Made by a program: the position numbers and the translations under genes. A DNA stretch of 64,000 nucleotides from Ditylenchus dipsaci. Taxonomy: Eukaryota; Nematoda; Chromadorea; Rhabditida; Anguinidae. The notes under the pieces were generated by a model. The model saw nothing but the letters and a program-made list of their open reading frames with translations. It did not search any database and was not told where the DNA came from. How positions within the stretch are numbered: position 1 is the first letter of the stretch; every line of letters begins with the position of its first letter. Below are positions 1 to 13,163 of the stretch, piece after piece. The stretch spans positions 310,001 through 374,000 of the forward strand of contig SADC01001285.1 in NCBI GenBank assembly GCA_004194705.1. Direction: 5' to 3'.

Positions 1-58
1 CCAAGAAAAATCGCCCAGGAAATTAAGTACAAATGAAGAAAGTACAATTGGTCTGTCG

Positions 59-714
59 ATGTCATCGATTCCAACAAACAATGGATTGGATGGCACTAAC
101 AACATGATAAAAAAGGACTACACACAAAGGGAGTTGCTTGGGTCTTCAGATTTCTTCTTCTGGTTGAGCAATATATGCGGGATCGAAGCTTGGATCCACA
201 AAGAAAAGTACCTTTTTGGTAATTGTACTTCATACTATTATCATATACTTCAGGAGCCGCTACGGTGCCAACTGTTCCCAGAAGCCTCAATTGCAACATC
301 CGCAAAGCTATGGAGTGTCTTAAGAAAGAAAAGCGACCTTCTCTGTATTTCCAATATGCAAATGAATATATCTGGTTAATTGGTGCTAGCAGCTACAAAG
401 GGAACGCTGAGGGTTTAAAGAAGCTCTGGGAAGAATTGGAAGGAGCAACGCGTTCAGAAAACAGAGGGTTTGTCTACACCAATTGGGCTTAATACAAGAT
501 GTTGCGTTCGTCATTCTACACAATGAAGAAGTCATCTTGCTTTGAAGGCTATATATCCTGCACGTGTCCAATTGGAATCAAAGACGAAGTTTGCAAGCAC
601 TCTCTGATGATAATGGAGTCTGAAAACCTTATTGATCCTTTGCCGCAGCCACTGGATGGGAGACAAAAGAGAGGACGAAAGCGAAAAGTAGGACATGCAT
701 TAGAGAGAACATGA
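59..714 (+). pseudogene. C-terminal part of a Mutator-like (MULE) transposase with SWIM zinc finger
   Basis: Three overlapping open pieces on the + strand (59-379, 223-492, 499-714) read like the end of a MULE transposase. The first contains TNNGLDGTNNMIKKDYTQRE, the TNN...N..IK..T.R block that follows the DDE domain in this family. The last contains a SWIM finger, CTCPIGIKDEVCKH (C-x-C-x9-C-x-H), then a basic tail with QKRGRKRK and a TGA at 712-714. The pieces do not join into one frame without at least one intron or indel: an AG at about 249-250 would join the first two, and a TAA stop separates the second from the third. The catalytic DDE domain would lie left of the window. It may have supplied transposase to the 8-10 bp TSD elements described below, but that is inference. 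SWIM identity is clear; intactness is not supported. Confidence 0.75.
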
Positions 715-1712
715 TTTATCAATGTTGTTGTTATTTCTGCTGTTGTTATTGTTTTTATCGCTGTTTATAGCTGTTTCTGCTCAAAAGGCATGAATAAAAT
801 GGAGGATGCAGTCTAGGCTAAGATTTTGAATTTACATACAGGGATGGGCACGAGCCAGTATCGGAGCCGGGCTATCTGGAAAAATATTATCAAAAATTAA
901 ATTTCTTTGAAATTAAACTACGAACTGCTGAAATTCAGTAATTTACTGAAGCTCCCCCACACTCCGGCGTAACACGACCCGCGTAACACAATTTGACTAG
1001 TGTTACGCGTAACACTGTTTTTGAGTCGCGTAACACGAGTGGCGTAACACGAGTTAAGTAACAGAATTTGTTACCCGACTCGTGTTACGCATGTCTGTTA
1101 CGCGTAACACTGCTTTCGAGTCACGTAACAAAGTCTCGTAACACGCTATTTTGTTACGCGTAACACCGAGTCACGTAACACCTGATTTTCGGCTTCTGGA
1201 TTCATTTTTTTGTGTTTTGACCTTTTGAAATATTTGTCTTCTTATGTTTAACGGATTTAAGAGTGTGTAGAAGTTCTAAAAAAATAGAATTTTCTGAAGA
1301 GATAGAAATTTTCCTATTTAAGTTATATCCCCATATAGTATTTGATCCGCTGTGTCTTTTTTCGCCCCTTTTAACTTAAAGCTCAACTTTCTGTTACGTT
1401 TTGCGAACCTATGTTGGATATCTTTCCGGAGCACTCAAGTACAGCATATTAGTTTTTTTTAAGTACAAAATGTATGATCAAAGTTCTCACTAAAAAAAAA
1501 TTTCCTGCCGTCCAAATGGAAGATAATGTATTTTAGCCTGGATTTTTTGTGGATGTTTGGGTTCCCGACTTTCTCCCAATTTTCGCAAACTCATCTTTCG
1601 GTTGGTATCCAGGTAGTCGTATTCAGATGGGGTAACCCAGGTGGTGGTGCCCAGGTGCTGATGCTCAGGTGGTCATGCCCCGGTGGCTGAATTTTTTTAA
1701 CAAACTCATAAT

Positions 1713-1840
1713 GCAGTCGTGTCTCGATACAACGCAACCCTTGAAATGATTCCAGCAAAAAGAATTCGGTCATATTCACGTTCGGTATAACGCGACCTTT
1801 TTCTGGTCCCAAGGGGTCGCGTTATATCGAGACTTGACTA
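1713..1840. mobile_element. palindromic MITE, TACAGTC family
   Basis: Left end GCAGTCGTGTCTCGATACAA and right end TTATATCGAGACTTGACTA are near reverse complements. The arms then carry CGCAACCC and GGGGTCGCG. It follows the plan of the other TACAGTC...GACTGTA copies in the window: a short Tc1/pogo-like TIR starting at TA. It has no coding capacity. Confidence 0.7.
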
Positions 1841-2579
1841 TATAAAATACTGCGTTAATATTGGCAGCCTATTTAAAAAATTAGTTTATTTTAAACAATC
1901 ATCAGATTGTCAGCAAATTCGTGCATGTACCCTAAATGACTTTAGAATGGCTAGAGTCGCCAATAGACGCTTGTAACCCCTTAATAATATAAAATTTTAC
2001 CGTTTTTCAAAAAGATAGAATTACACGAAAAATTGATGTATCTTCTAGAAGATTCAGGATACCTTCTGGTCGTACACTTTCCGGATAGTTGAGGTGGGAT
2101 CAAGGCGATTTGCTCACACTCCAGGCGACTGGAGTAGCATTCAGGCGTTTGGGCACCCTCCAGGCAGTTTTAGTACCTTTCAGGTAAACAGGGTATCCAA
2201 ATGGTTGAGTTACTATCCAAATAAATTTTCATCGGTATTTTGAATTAAATTAAAAAAAGCACTATGTTACGCGCCTCATCTCAGCCAGATCGCGAAAAAT
2301 AAATAATGATCCTGATCTAAAATATAAAAAAATAGCACTTGCTGATGGTAAACACTATATAAAGATGATTTCTATGCAAAGATGGGTTTTGTGAATAGCC
2401 CTGTGAAAAAGAATGCGCGGATATCTGAATAAAAAGACAGGAAATTCTCGGAGGGATAGAGACTGTGTATTTTTAGGACGACTTGATATAATGTGTCCTG
2501 GCATTGGATCAGACTTTTCAGGTGTTATCACCTGATTCAGACCACCTGAGTACTTGGGCTCTGCCACTACCTTGATCTG

Positions 2580-3033
2580 GTGTACGGCCAGTTAGCGAGA
2601 CGGCCAGTTAGCGATGGCCAGTTAGCGAGACTTTTTTTAAAATTTTTTGATAATTTTTGCCATAAAAATACTCTTTTTGTGGAAAACAGTTTTTCTGAGG
2701 CCACCCAGTATCTGAAATTTCCTCAGGAATCCGAATCAAGAAACATAATTTTAAAATAACGCGTGGTCGCTGAGATATGACCTAAAGTTGCGTGCTTGTC
2801 ATTTTTAAATGATGATCATCCAACTTTAAGTCATATCTCAGCGACCACGCGTTATTTTAAAATTCTGTTTTTCGATTCGGATTCCTGAGGAAATTTCAGA
2901 TACTGGGTGGCCCCAGAAAAACTGTTTTCCACAAAAAAGAGTACTTTTATGGCAAAAAATATCAAAAATTTAAAAAAAAAGTCTCGCTAACTGGCCATCG
3001 CTAACTGGCCGTCTCGCTAACTGGCCGGTCCCC
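2580..3033. mobile_element. 454-bp near-perfect palindrome with CGGCCAGTTAGCGAGA triplet ends and 10-bp TSD
   Basis: The ends are three tandem copies of GGCCAGTTAGCGA (2587-2633) mirrored by TCGCTAACTGGCC copies (2982-3027). Inside, both arms contain the same unique stretch, for example CGCGTGGTCGCTGAGATATG on the left and its complement near 2837. The unit is flanked on both sides by CCTTGATCTG (2570-2579 and 3034-3043), a perfect 10-bp target duplication. It is nested in the 951-3376 element, so it inserted later. It would form a long hairpin when single-stranded. Confidence 0.85.
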
Positions 3034-3479
3034 CCTTGATCTGTCTGTTGGACAGAGAAAACTGTAAATATCTTTCCTGTATATCTCCAGTTAGCATCCT
3101 TTACCTTTGTATGATCGCCGTTTAAACGTAAATGTTGACAAACAAGAAAGAATCGTTGACCTCAAATGTGTTACGCGACTCGGTTGTTACGCGTAACATG
3201 TTACGCGTAACACGCGAAATGTTACGCGTAACATCAAAAAGTGCTGTTACGCGACTTTTGTTACGCGGGTCTGTTACGCGACTCAAAAAAGGTGTTACGC
3301 GTAACAGAGTCGCGTAACACAAGTCGCGTAACAGAATTTGTTACGTGTTACGTGTTACGCCGGAGTGTGGGGGAGCTTGATGAAATTCAGTATTTTTTTG
3401 TAAAAATTAAAACCACTGATTCGGTCGTCGCTTTTATGCCTCTTTGACCTCATATCGTACATAGAGGAAGAAAAACATA

Positions 3480-3660
3480 ACTTCATAAACAAAAAATCAG
3501 CAAACAAATGATTAGCTGACGAAATTTAGAAATTAGAGGGTGAAATTTAGGAATTAGAGGGCGAAATTCAGTATTTTGATCGAAATTTGAATTAGAGGGT
3601 GAAAAAAATAATTAGAGGGCGAAATTCAGACTTTAGAGGGTGCATTTCAGTTACAGCCGG
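3480..3660. repeat. degenerate array of GAAATTTAGnAATTAGAGGGC / GAAATTCAG words
   Basis: At least five repeats of a roughly 20-nt word (GAAATT(T/C)AG...TTAGAGGG(T/C)) fill this stretch. Related GAAATTCAG words flank the 951-3376 element on both sides (about 930 and 3382) and recur near 43335-43395. It resembles a terminal array of another word-array element that the 951-3376 unit may have entered. No left partner is clear. Confidence 0.5.
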
Positions 3661-4218
3661 ATTTATATTGATGAAATCGCCCTTTTGGTTTTCTCCAAAT
3701 AGGTCCAGCTCACGAATCTGAGTAGAGTACCCTGCTATTGACCAGTTTTAAGTCCAGGTTTGTTGATTATAATAAACTTGATAAATCACAGCTGGCATAC
3801 ATACGCCATAACGAGGATACCATACGGGTAACACACCTTGATGTCCAAGTCTCGACTAATTGAGTATCACTACCTGAGTAATTCCTTAGTACCGATACCT
3901 AGGTATCTGGTAACACTATTTGAATAGGACCACTGAGAATGGGTCTGGACTATTGAAAGCGGATTAATCAGCACCATTGAGGATGATTCAGGACTACAGG
4001 GAATGACTCCCGAGGGTCATATACCTTTCTACCAGAAAATACATTTTTGGTACGCAAGTGTCGGTGCTCAAATGTCGTGGTGCGCAAACGTCGCCTAACC
4101 GTCAATTTGACTAGATTTCTGCTTGCAGCCTTTCTGTTGAATCCAAAATGGTCACTAGTTCAATTGCTAAGTCTGTAAAGAAGTCATTCTTATCATCAAG
4201 AAAACTTATTTCCCAATT
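3661..4218. other. non-coding stretch with degenerate ACCTGAGTA-like words
   Basis: No gene is visible. About 3830-4020 holds loosely repeated phrases around ACCTGAGTA, ACCTAGGTA and CACTGAG, similar in style to 1605-1690, 2085-2230 and 60697-60860. I cannot define ends or a target duplication. Confidence 0.3.
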
Positions 4219-4650
4219 TACAGTCAAACCTCGTTATAGTGCGACCCCAAAAGTTCGTTCCAGCCTCGGGTCCGACACTTTTTTGAACTCGATTTTTGAA
4301 GATTTTTGTAAGTTCTGTTTTTACAATCTGGTCCCAAATATCGTCAGGATTCCGATTTTGCCGATCGTTTTTCTGAAAACTAAAATTTTTTCTTCTAAAA
4401 AAGCAAAACCTCGATATAGTGCGACCACATTTTGAAAAAGGGTCGCACTATATCGAGGTTTTGCTTTTTTTAAAGAAAAAATTTTAGGTTTTAGAAAAAC
4501 GATCTGCGAAATCGGAATCCTGACGATATTTGGGACCAGATTGTAAAAACAGAACTTACAAAAATCTTCAAAAATCGAGGTAAAAAAAGTGTCGGACCCG
4601 AGGCTGGAACGAACTTTTGGGGGCCGCACTATAACGAGGTTTGACTGTAG
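4219..4650. mobile_element. long palindromic MITE, TACAGTC family
   Basis: Starts TACAGTCAAACCTCGTTATA and ends CTATAACGAGGTTTGACTGTA. Both arms contain the widespread internal block GTTCGTTCCAGCCTCGGGTC / GTGTCGGACCCGAGGC and the phrase TGGTCCCAAATATCGTCAGG. The centre pairs CTCGATATAGTGCGACC with GGTCGCACTATATCGAG. The ORFs on both strands here (4148-4435, 4321-4689) are mirror-image artefacts of the palindrome, not genes. Confidence 0.85.
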
Positions 4651-4678
4651 TTGTTCTGGTGTTTCCTTGGAGGAAAGC

Positions 4679-5617
4679 ATGGATGTCAAAAGCGATAAAA
4701 TTTATGGTTTTTATCGCTTTTTTAGTCTTTTTATCGCTTTTTATCGCTTTTCAATCTCCTTGGTTTAAAGTAATGAGAAACCGTTTTCTCGACCAGCTAG
4801 TTACCAAAAAAGTTGGCTAATGAGTTGGACTAGCTTGTCGAAAAAAAGTTCAGTCTTAACCTCAGCCGGGTGTTGATTTTTTTATCGCTAAATTTTATCG
4901 CTTTTTAGTCTTTTTAAAAGAACAAAAAGACTAAAAAGCGATAAAATTTAGCGATGAAAAAATCAACACCCGGCTGAGGTTAAGACTGAACTTTATTGCG
5001 ACAACCTAGTCCAACTACTTAGCTAACTTTTTTGGTAACTAACTGCCCGAGAAAACGGTTTCTCATTATTTTAAGCCAAAGATATTGAAAAGCGATAAAA
5101 AGCGATAAAAAGACTAAAGGCACGTTCACAATGAGTGTCGACCTGAGTGTGAGATTTGGGGTGTTTTTAACGCGGGAAGAGCTGTATTTTTTTTTCTTGA
5201 CCAAAACTTTTTTTTCTGTTGGTGTCATTTTGTAGCTAAGATTCAGGGCTTCAAAATGAAGTATTGACAAGCCACATCTGAAATGAAAAATTGGTGTAAA
5301 AATGCTTAGGTCAGCACTCAGGTCGACACTCGGGTCGACACTCACAGAGTGTGGGCCTGAGTGTCGACCTGAGTGCTGACCTAAGCATTTTTACACCAAT
5401 TTTTCATTTCAGATGTGGCTTATCAATACCTCATTTTGAAGCCCTGAATCTTAGCTACAAAATGATACCAACAGAAAAAAAGTTTTGGTCAAGAAAAAAA
5501 ATACAGCTCTTCCCGCGTTAAAAGAACGCTTGGGTCGACAGTGTCGACTCGACACTTTTATGTGAACGTACCTTAAAAAGCGATAAAAACCCTAAATTTT
5601 ATCGCTTTGACACCCAT
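4679..5617. mobile_element. 939-bp palindromic element with TTTTATCGCTTTT words and 10-bp TSD
   Basis: Left end ATGGATGTCAAAAGCGATAA pairs with right end TTTATCGCTTTGACACCCAT. GGAGGAAAGC occurs exactly outside both ends (4669-4678 and 5618-5627), a perfect 10-bp duplication. Subterminal DNA repeats TTTTATCGCTTTT. The left half up to about 5115 is a large palindrome centred near 4917; its arms share GTTGGACTAG-type and CTCAGCCGGGTGTTGATTTT sequence. A second palindrome is nested at 5119-5572. Confidence 0.8.
5119..5572. mobile_element. nested palindromic element with GAGTGTCGACCTGAGTG words
   Basis: Arms begin GGCACGTTCAC and end GTGAACGTACC. Both arms carry tandem variants of CTGAGTGTCGAC, at the ends and again around the centre (about 5305-5385), with a shared unique segment containing GAAATGAAAAATTGGTGTAA and its complement. 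The 108-aa minus-strand ORF here is a by-product. It lies inside the 4679-5617 element. Confidence 0.7.
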
Positions 5618-5980
5618 GGAGGAAAGCTGTAAATTGTAGATTTGAAAGTGAGCATAAACGAAACGCCAGTGCAAAACATGCAAAACTTCCTTCATCTAAT
5701 TTTTTTCGCCTGTTTTTCACGGTTTTTCAACACGCCCGAAAATGTAACTTTTTACCTTTTTACCTGTACCATATGGCGCAAAGTTGAAGCCTGGGAATCC
5801 CAGGCTGGGATTTGCTGTTTTTTGGTGTCGTGGGTTCAAATCCACATAATGACATCACTTTTATTTTCGTAAATCTTAAGGGTAGGACAACATTTTAAGA
5901 GAAACAAGGATTTTCGTAGAGAAAACTTGTTTTGTCCCATAAAAATTGCGAAACCAGATATTGTTTAGTGTTCAAATTAT

Positions 5981-5997
5981 TTTTCAGAATTTCTGCC
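5981..5997 (+). promoter_or_regulatory. splice acceptor and 10-nt leader before the NDUFS8 start
   Basis: The sequence TTTTCAG (5981-5987) is followed by only AATTTCTGCC before the ATG at 5998. A strong 3' splice site this close to a start codon is typical of spliced-leader trans-splicing in nematodes, though a cis intron in the 5' UTR would look the same. Similar sites precede the ATGs at 14572 and 41843. Confidence 0.5.
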
Positions 5998-7155
<1,158 letters not shown>

Positions 7156-7171
7156 CATGTTCGACGTGTCC

Positions 7172-7177
7172 AATAAA
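7172..7177 (+). terminator. AATAAA polyadenylation signal of the NDUFS8 gene
   Basis: AATAAA begins 16 nt after the TGA stop at 7153-7155 and overlaps a second AATAAAA. This implies a very short 3' UTR, consistent with a compact gene. Confidence 0.7.
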
Positions 7178-7651
7178 TAAAATTGCTAGATGTGTCGTTA
7201 TGTAAAGTAATCATCTATCTAAATGAATAAGTAAATAAATTCTGTACTTCATTGTTTTTTGCTATGCGACCACTTGTGTTGACTCATGTGTAGATTAATA
7301 CCTGTATTGATCGTCCCAAGATATGTTATTCATAGTTGACCTCTGCTACTTGAAAACTGACTCCGGTGTAAAAGGTTGTAAGACATTTTTTCCAAACGAT
7401 GCTGTGTACAATTGACTCTCTAAACAACGACTCTTTAGAGACCGACCCTAGTTTTCCCCATGTGGAATTTTTTATTTGGAGTATCTTGCTCTGGAGTCGG
7501 TTTCTATTCGTTCTCCATCCGTCCTATATTAATAGTGGCCGGTTAGTCCGGTCCCATAGCGAAAATACAAGATATAGCAAGAATTTCGGCCACTTTTAAA
7601 TGGCTATAACTTTCATTGCAGATCAAATTTTCAATTTCTGTGAACGCAGAA

Positions 7652-7853
7652 CGACTCAGTTTTTCGAGCAATTTTTTTGGTATATAAACTTAAAAATACG
7701 ATTTTTACTTGGTTCCTCTGTGGTTCAGTTCCTGGTCTCTGGATGGCCTATGGATGGCCTATGGATGGGCAAGGCCCAAACCACAAGGGTACCAAGCAAA
7801 AATCGTGTTTTTGACTTTATACGCCAAAAAAATTGCCCAGAAAAACTGAGTCG
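7652..7853. repeat. imperfect palindrome (foldback MITE)
   Basis: GACTCAGTTTTTCGAGCAAT at the left pairs with ATTGCCCAGAAAAACTGAGTC at the right. The arms also share CGATTTTTACTTGG and CCAAGCAAAAATCG, and GGTT/AACC around a short loop with a duplicated GGATGGCCTAT. No coding content; the 102-aa ORF across it is an artefact. Confidence 0.6.
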
Positions 7854-9314
7854 AGGCCCTAACCACGGAGGTGAGGCAAGCAACAAACGTCTTTTGTTTT
7901 GGTTATAATTATACCTTAATCATTTCGCGTATAACTTCGAGACTGTACAATTTATTACGCTGATTATCTTGGAGATCTTCGAGGAATAGGACCGAAAAAT
8001 TCGAAAATCGGCTGGGCAATAAAAACTTACTAACTTATTCACTCAAAATTTTTTAGGTCTTGTGTTGTTCTTTAATAGTCTTTAGAAAAGTGGTATTATA
8101 AAAATTAAGTACTGTATTCACTTGAATAACTCCCCCCCCATAGTTTTTTTTCACTAGGATTTCAGGGTTAGGGCCATTTTTGATTAACGATTGTAATATT
8201 TAGGGGTTGAACAATAGATATATTCATGGAGTCTTTATGGAGTAAATAAGGTGTTCCATTTATTTTAGAAAAGTTAAAAAGATTAACTGTCTTTCTGGTG
8301 TCAGTAATTGTTTTTAACCATAGACAATCAAGCAAAAATTTGTTCTTTTGTCTTTTTATCATCTGCTATTAATTCACACTAACCTTTATGCAACTTTTAT
8401 TTTTCGCATTATCAGCAAATTATTTGGTTTGTTTCTAGTAAATCAATGGTCAAAAAGGTTGATAAAGAGCTTCCACAATTTAGTTGTTACTAGTCTGAAT
8501 CATTGGCTTTCTTCCATTTTATTCTCTTTTCAATGAATCTGCTTCATTTCACTCTAGCATCCATTCTCCCTTCTCCTCCAATATTTTCTTTTGCACTTTC
8601 TCCGGATCTGCCTACCCTCAGCCTGTCTCTCAGCTCTTTTGAGTGTGCACCCCAGTGTGTGTTGAGCTACGCAACTTGTTGTCTTTAGTTGTCCGTCCGT
8701 CCCTGCTGCCCCACTATATACCAAAATTCGTTGAGGACTCTCCCCCACTTTTTCCTTCCAACACCCTGTGCAAAACTCGGATTGATGTCCATGCGTGTGT
8801 TTTAGTGCTTAAATCATTTCTCTGTTGTTTTGCTCTTGTGGTTTTTTAACTTTTTGTTTTTTCATCCAATTTATTGCTTATTTTACGGCTTTGCTCTCAG
8901 ACAATAATATAATTTCATGAGTAATTTGACTTGATTAATTAAAAGTTCTGCAATAACTTTTTTCTGTCAAATTATTATCGATTTTTTCTTCTTCTTCGAG
9001 GAAGAGGAGAAAAGCAGTGTCTGTGCTTCTTGAGAAGGGTTTGTTGCATAAATGCTGTTTTTCTTCTGTTTTGAGATTAAAAACGGGTGGCAGTATTTAG
9101 AGATCAAAAATTATTTACTTCAGCAAATTTTAAATTTTTGAGTGCCTGTTTTGCCTTAGTTCTGGGGATTTTTTTAATATTTGAATGTTATGTGTTATAA
9201 TCTACCTAGTCACACGGGAGTTTTCTGATGATTGGATAAAATTCAAGCTCCAGATTTTTCGAGACCGGAAACGTAGCCAAATTTTGTTGACGCAAAGCGG
9301 CTCAACCGGCTCTT

Positions 9315-9905
9315 CATAAACTCATGAATGGATTTTCGCCAAAACTTTTTTAATTTGTGGTACTTTGACGAGATCTTTTTTCTTTTTAATTTGAAAGTTG
9401 AATAGATGAGAAATCGAATGAAACCAAACATGCAAAGAAATTTTTATTTAAACACACCCAAATTTTAACGGACAAAAATAAAAACGAAGGTTTTATCCAA
9501 GTTATTCCAATTTTCGGATTTTCAGTCACTTTTTAAAGAAATCGCCTTTTTCCAAAAGGCCTATCTCAACATTTAGATTTCGAAAAGTCATTCTGTACAA
9601 AAGATTTTGTAGCTTTTGAAATGCGCTACAACAAAGTGCTTTAATGTTGCTAAACCATTATATCCTGAATTAAAATTTTGACCAGTTAAAGTGAAGAAAA
9701 TGAGTAATATAAGAAAAAAACAAAAGTGAAATCATTGTTATTTTTGTTCGTTTAAATTTGGGTGTGTTTAGATAAAGATTTCTTTGCATGTTTTGTGTCA
9801 TTTGATTTCTCATCCATTAAGCTTTCGAATAAGAAAAAGATCTCGTCGAAGTACCACAAATTAAAAAAGTTGTGGCGAAAATCCATTCATGAGTTTATGT
9901 TGCGC
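9315..9905. repeat. inverted repeat, about 160-bp arms
   Basis: The left arm contains ACTCATGAATGGATTTTCGC and ends near AACACACCCAAATTT (9451-9465). The right arm begins AAATTTGGGTGTGTT (about 9755) and ends GCGAAAATCCATTCATGAGT. Arm order is mirrored exactly, so this is one foldback unit with a roughly 280-bp centre. No ORF of interest. Confidence 0.6.
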
Positions 9906-10134
9906 CACCCTGTTCATTTACTGGGATTACAATCACAACAGCAAACCTGCAACCCCCTCTCATCAAATGCCTTGGTTCTCCTATTGTTTTTTTTAAAAAC
10001 TTTTCATACATGGGAACACAAAATTACTACACCATTTTTGAAAACCGAGTAGCGCCAATATTATTTTTCGGATTGTCATTAGACGCAGAGTAGGTATCGG
10101 CGTATGTCAGAGTGTTTTTCTTACTTGTTTATAG

Positions 10135-10445
10135 GTTTGTCGAGCCGAGGGCTCGAGCCGAAAGCTCGAAGCTCGACTTTTTTTCGAGCTCCGAGCTGAG
10201 CCTTCGAAAATTTCGAGCCTCAATCCGAGAGCAAATTTTCCAACTTCAAGCTTCAATAAATTATCAACAAGCGCACGAAAAAACGCTGCCAACGAATGTT
10301 TACACAATTTACGGCCTACATTTTTTAGCGGCGATTTGGTAAATCAATGAAAATGAAAAAAAAAATCCAAGTTTTTTGAGTTTTGAGCTGAGCCATCCAA
10401 TATTTCGAACATCAAGCCGAGCCCTAGAAAATTTCGAGCCAATTG
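10135..10445. repeat. word array TTTCGAGCC / GCTCGAGCC
   Basis: Repeated phrases GAGCCGAGGGCTCGAGCC, AAGCTCGAAGCTCGA and AAAATTTCGAGCC occur at both ends of the stretch, with a less repetitive centre. The style matches the word-array elements elsewhere. Ends and a target duplication could not be fixed. A small hairpin (TTGCCGCCCTGGGCGGCAA) lies at 10442-10460. Confidence 0.5.
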
Positions 10446-12928
10446 CCGCCCTGGGCGGCAATTAGAGGAAATACAGTATATTTAATTAAACTTTCTAGCA
10501 TGCTATCTTGTCTAAAAATTCAAAATTATATATATTTTTCTATTATTCTGACTTACTAATTGAATTGTGACTAGTCCATTCGCTCTAAAAATCACCTAAT
10601 TTTTACTACCTTTGAGTATAAATATAAAAGCATAGCGTCATGCAAAATACAGATTTTGATTTCAAAACCGAATTTTCAGCGTCAACCATTTGGTTGCTTC
10701 GAAATTTAATGTTTATTATTCCGCCAAACAGCAATTTAATCGATTGCTTCGAAATTAAAAGTACAACCCCAAAATAGTGCTCTAATCCTTATTGAAACTA
10801 CAGTAAGCTCTATTTCAGTTTTTTTTGTTTGCTTTTGCTTCAGATTTCTGATATTGATGCATTTTTTTATTGATGCGATGTTTAAAAAAAACATTTATTC
10901 ATTTCCTTACATTTTACAAAATGTAAGAAACCAAAAAACAATATCAGACCATACGAAAGTACAAAGTGTGTATAAAAAATTTTAACTGGCTTTTTTGTTC
11001 TCTTCATATTTAGTTTTTTTTGTATCAATCGATAAATTAGACTCATATTGAGCATCAAACAAAGGGTTATGTAAAAAATGCACAAAGGTCACAGCCTAAA
11101 ATATCAGATTTTCTGTGTTTTTAGTTACAGTCTATTTTGGGGTTTCTGGTAGTTTCTTAGCATTTACTATTAGGGTAGGGCATATATGGCTGGTCTGTTA
11201 TTTTTTTCATTGTTTTCATAACCTGTTTGAGTTATACATAATCGACTTACTATAAAAGTTCACATATTGCACACGATTTATTTCGGTGCAACGAAACTAG
11301 TGAACAGGTATTATATGAAGAAGCATTACCTCGGTTCGAAGTAACTTTTTGGTTCACAGCCAGGGCCGCAATTTGAGGGGAAGGGGGTAATGGGGGTGAT
11401 TACCCAAAATGCACAAAGGTCAACCCACTGTGGGTCAAAATTTTTTTTTCCAAAAAGTGCTTTCATAATCCTAAAAACATGTTTTCTATCGTTTTAGCAC
11501 GTTTTATTGCCTTAGGAGTGATTTAAACGCAATTCCGAGAGAAGGTGACATTGTGCGCTCTGGCCAAGGCTAGAAATAAGTGGCTTTTCAGGCCACATCT
11601 GAGGCAACCTCATTTTTGTGAAATTTTTATTAGGGTTCGTATCAATTCGATTTTTTCACTATAATATGCGCTTTCAATATTTCTATAAAAAGACGAAGAA
11701 AATGTCTTTAGATTGGTATATAAAAATATTAGATGCGCTAATAGTATAAACGAGAATACAAGCAATGAAAGTGAAAAAATGATTTTTTCAAAAAGCCACC
11801 TCTTGGCCTGAAAAGCCACCTCTTGCCAACCCTGACTTCGACCAAAAAAGATAAAATCTAGGGCCAATCTAAAATTAGGACTATTGTCACTTTTTAGGAG
11901 GGCAGTTATTACAGGAAACACGGTAGCTACATTCTGCGCCCTTTGCGAATGATAATCAATATGGATTTTACAGCATTTATTTTTTCCAATATGCTTTCTA
12001 CAATTCTTTAAAGGTCATTTAGAACTGTGCAGTTAGAAGAATCGCGTACATCTGTCCTTTTCTAAATAAGCACATCTAAAGTGTGCTTATAACTTTTCTG
12101 CCTCCATCTCGTTTTCCATATATCCACATCTATACAGCAACCTAGCCTATTTATTCACATGCCCACATTGCCCAAAAAATAGCGTACAACTGATTTAAAA
12201 AATAGGTGATCAGTGCACTAAATTATTTGAGGAACTCTTTTTGCCGCCAACCCCTTGACAGACCACCAGCCAGCCACCAGCTATCTAGTCTCCCCTTGAC
12301 TATTGATTGGCCGGTGAGATGGGGGTAGACACAGGGGGAGCACAAGTGTCTACCCCCAGTCAACCAACAGAGCACAGCACCCAGCATTCCTACTCTCTGC
12401 TGGTCGCTGCCCCAACCCTAGTCTCTATTGCTGTGTCTGTTGGCATACAAATTATTATGATTTACACATGCTCACACACATTTATTTTTTTGCTTTTTTG
12501 GAGAGCCCAAGTTGAAGTGCTTCTTGGCAGCTACATAAATAGCTAACCACAGTTAATCATAGTTAACCACCAAAACTGTGCTTGATTGCCGGTTTTTATG
12601 TGTGTAAACACAAACTGAAGTAGTGGTTTATTGACGGCTGTTTGTTGGTTTGGCTGTTTCTCTTTTTTTCTATTAAAAAATGTTGTTTTTGTTGTTGTTG
12701 CGAATAGTGTGTTATGTGTGTGATAAATGCTATATTTGTGTTTGTTTCAGAATGGTTTATAGCCTGTTCTGATTGCTGAATAATTTCTGGAAACAACTAT
12801 TCACCTAGTTTTTCCTTAACACTTACTTACTTGCTTTATTTGGGATTGCTACTATTTGCAGGCTGACTGTTAATTAGTGCCTCGATTAAGGGCAATACAC
12901 ACTTTGTTTGTAAGTTTTTTTGGAATTT

Positions 12929-13163
12929 AAAGGGCCATTGCCGTCCCCGACAACGGTTGTCCCTCGCCAATTCAAATTTTTTTCCTAATCATTAAACTTC
13001 TGTACGATTTTTTCAACTTGGTTTCTAACAAAACCAAGCCTAAAATTAAATTCTAGGCCTTGTTTTGTTAAAAATCAAGTTGAAAAATCCATGTAGAAGT
13101 TCAATGATTAGGGTTTTTTTGAATTGATGGGGGACAATCCAAAATGCGTGGCCATGGCCCTTT
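12929..13163. mobile_element. palindromic MITE with AAAGGGCCAT ends
   Basis: Arms start AAAGGGCCATTGCC and end GGCCATGGCCCTTT. Both halves carry TTTCAACTTGGTTTCTAACA or its complement and a GGGACAA segment. A second copy is at 56877-57116, part of the same sequence is at 48322-48420, and a shorter relative with AAAGGACCATGCTCACGG arms is at 28935-29115. A small MITE family without coding capacity. Confidence 0.7.

Larger units (their letters stand above)
951..3376. mobile_element. 2.4-kb foldback element with GTTACGCGTAACA word arrays at both ends
   Basis: A perfect 25-bp terminal inverted repeat begins GCTCCCCCACACTCCGGCG at 951-975 and is mirrored at 3352-3376. Just inside each end is a loose array of the self-complementary word GTTACGCGTAACA and variants (970-1185 and 3168-3355). 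The flanks TTACTGAA (left) and TTGATGAA (right) match at 6 of 8 positions, compatible with an old 8-bp target duplication. No transposase is visible inside. The interior holds a palindromic MITE (1713-1840), a nested word-array element (2580-3033) and degenerate CAGGTGG/CCAGGCG repeats (about 1605-1690 and 2085-2200). Probably a non-autonomous DNA transposon of MULE or hAT type. Confidence 0.75.

Noticed and set aside
4148..4689. Two overlapping ORFs of about 100 aa on opposite strands with near-identical peptides
   Set aside because: The identity is produced by the palindrome at 4219-4650, not by protein constraint.
5823..5853. tRNA-like T arm (GGGTTCAAATCC)
   Set aside because: No acceptor stem, D arm or anticodon arm can be folded around it.
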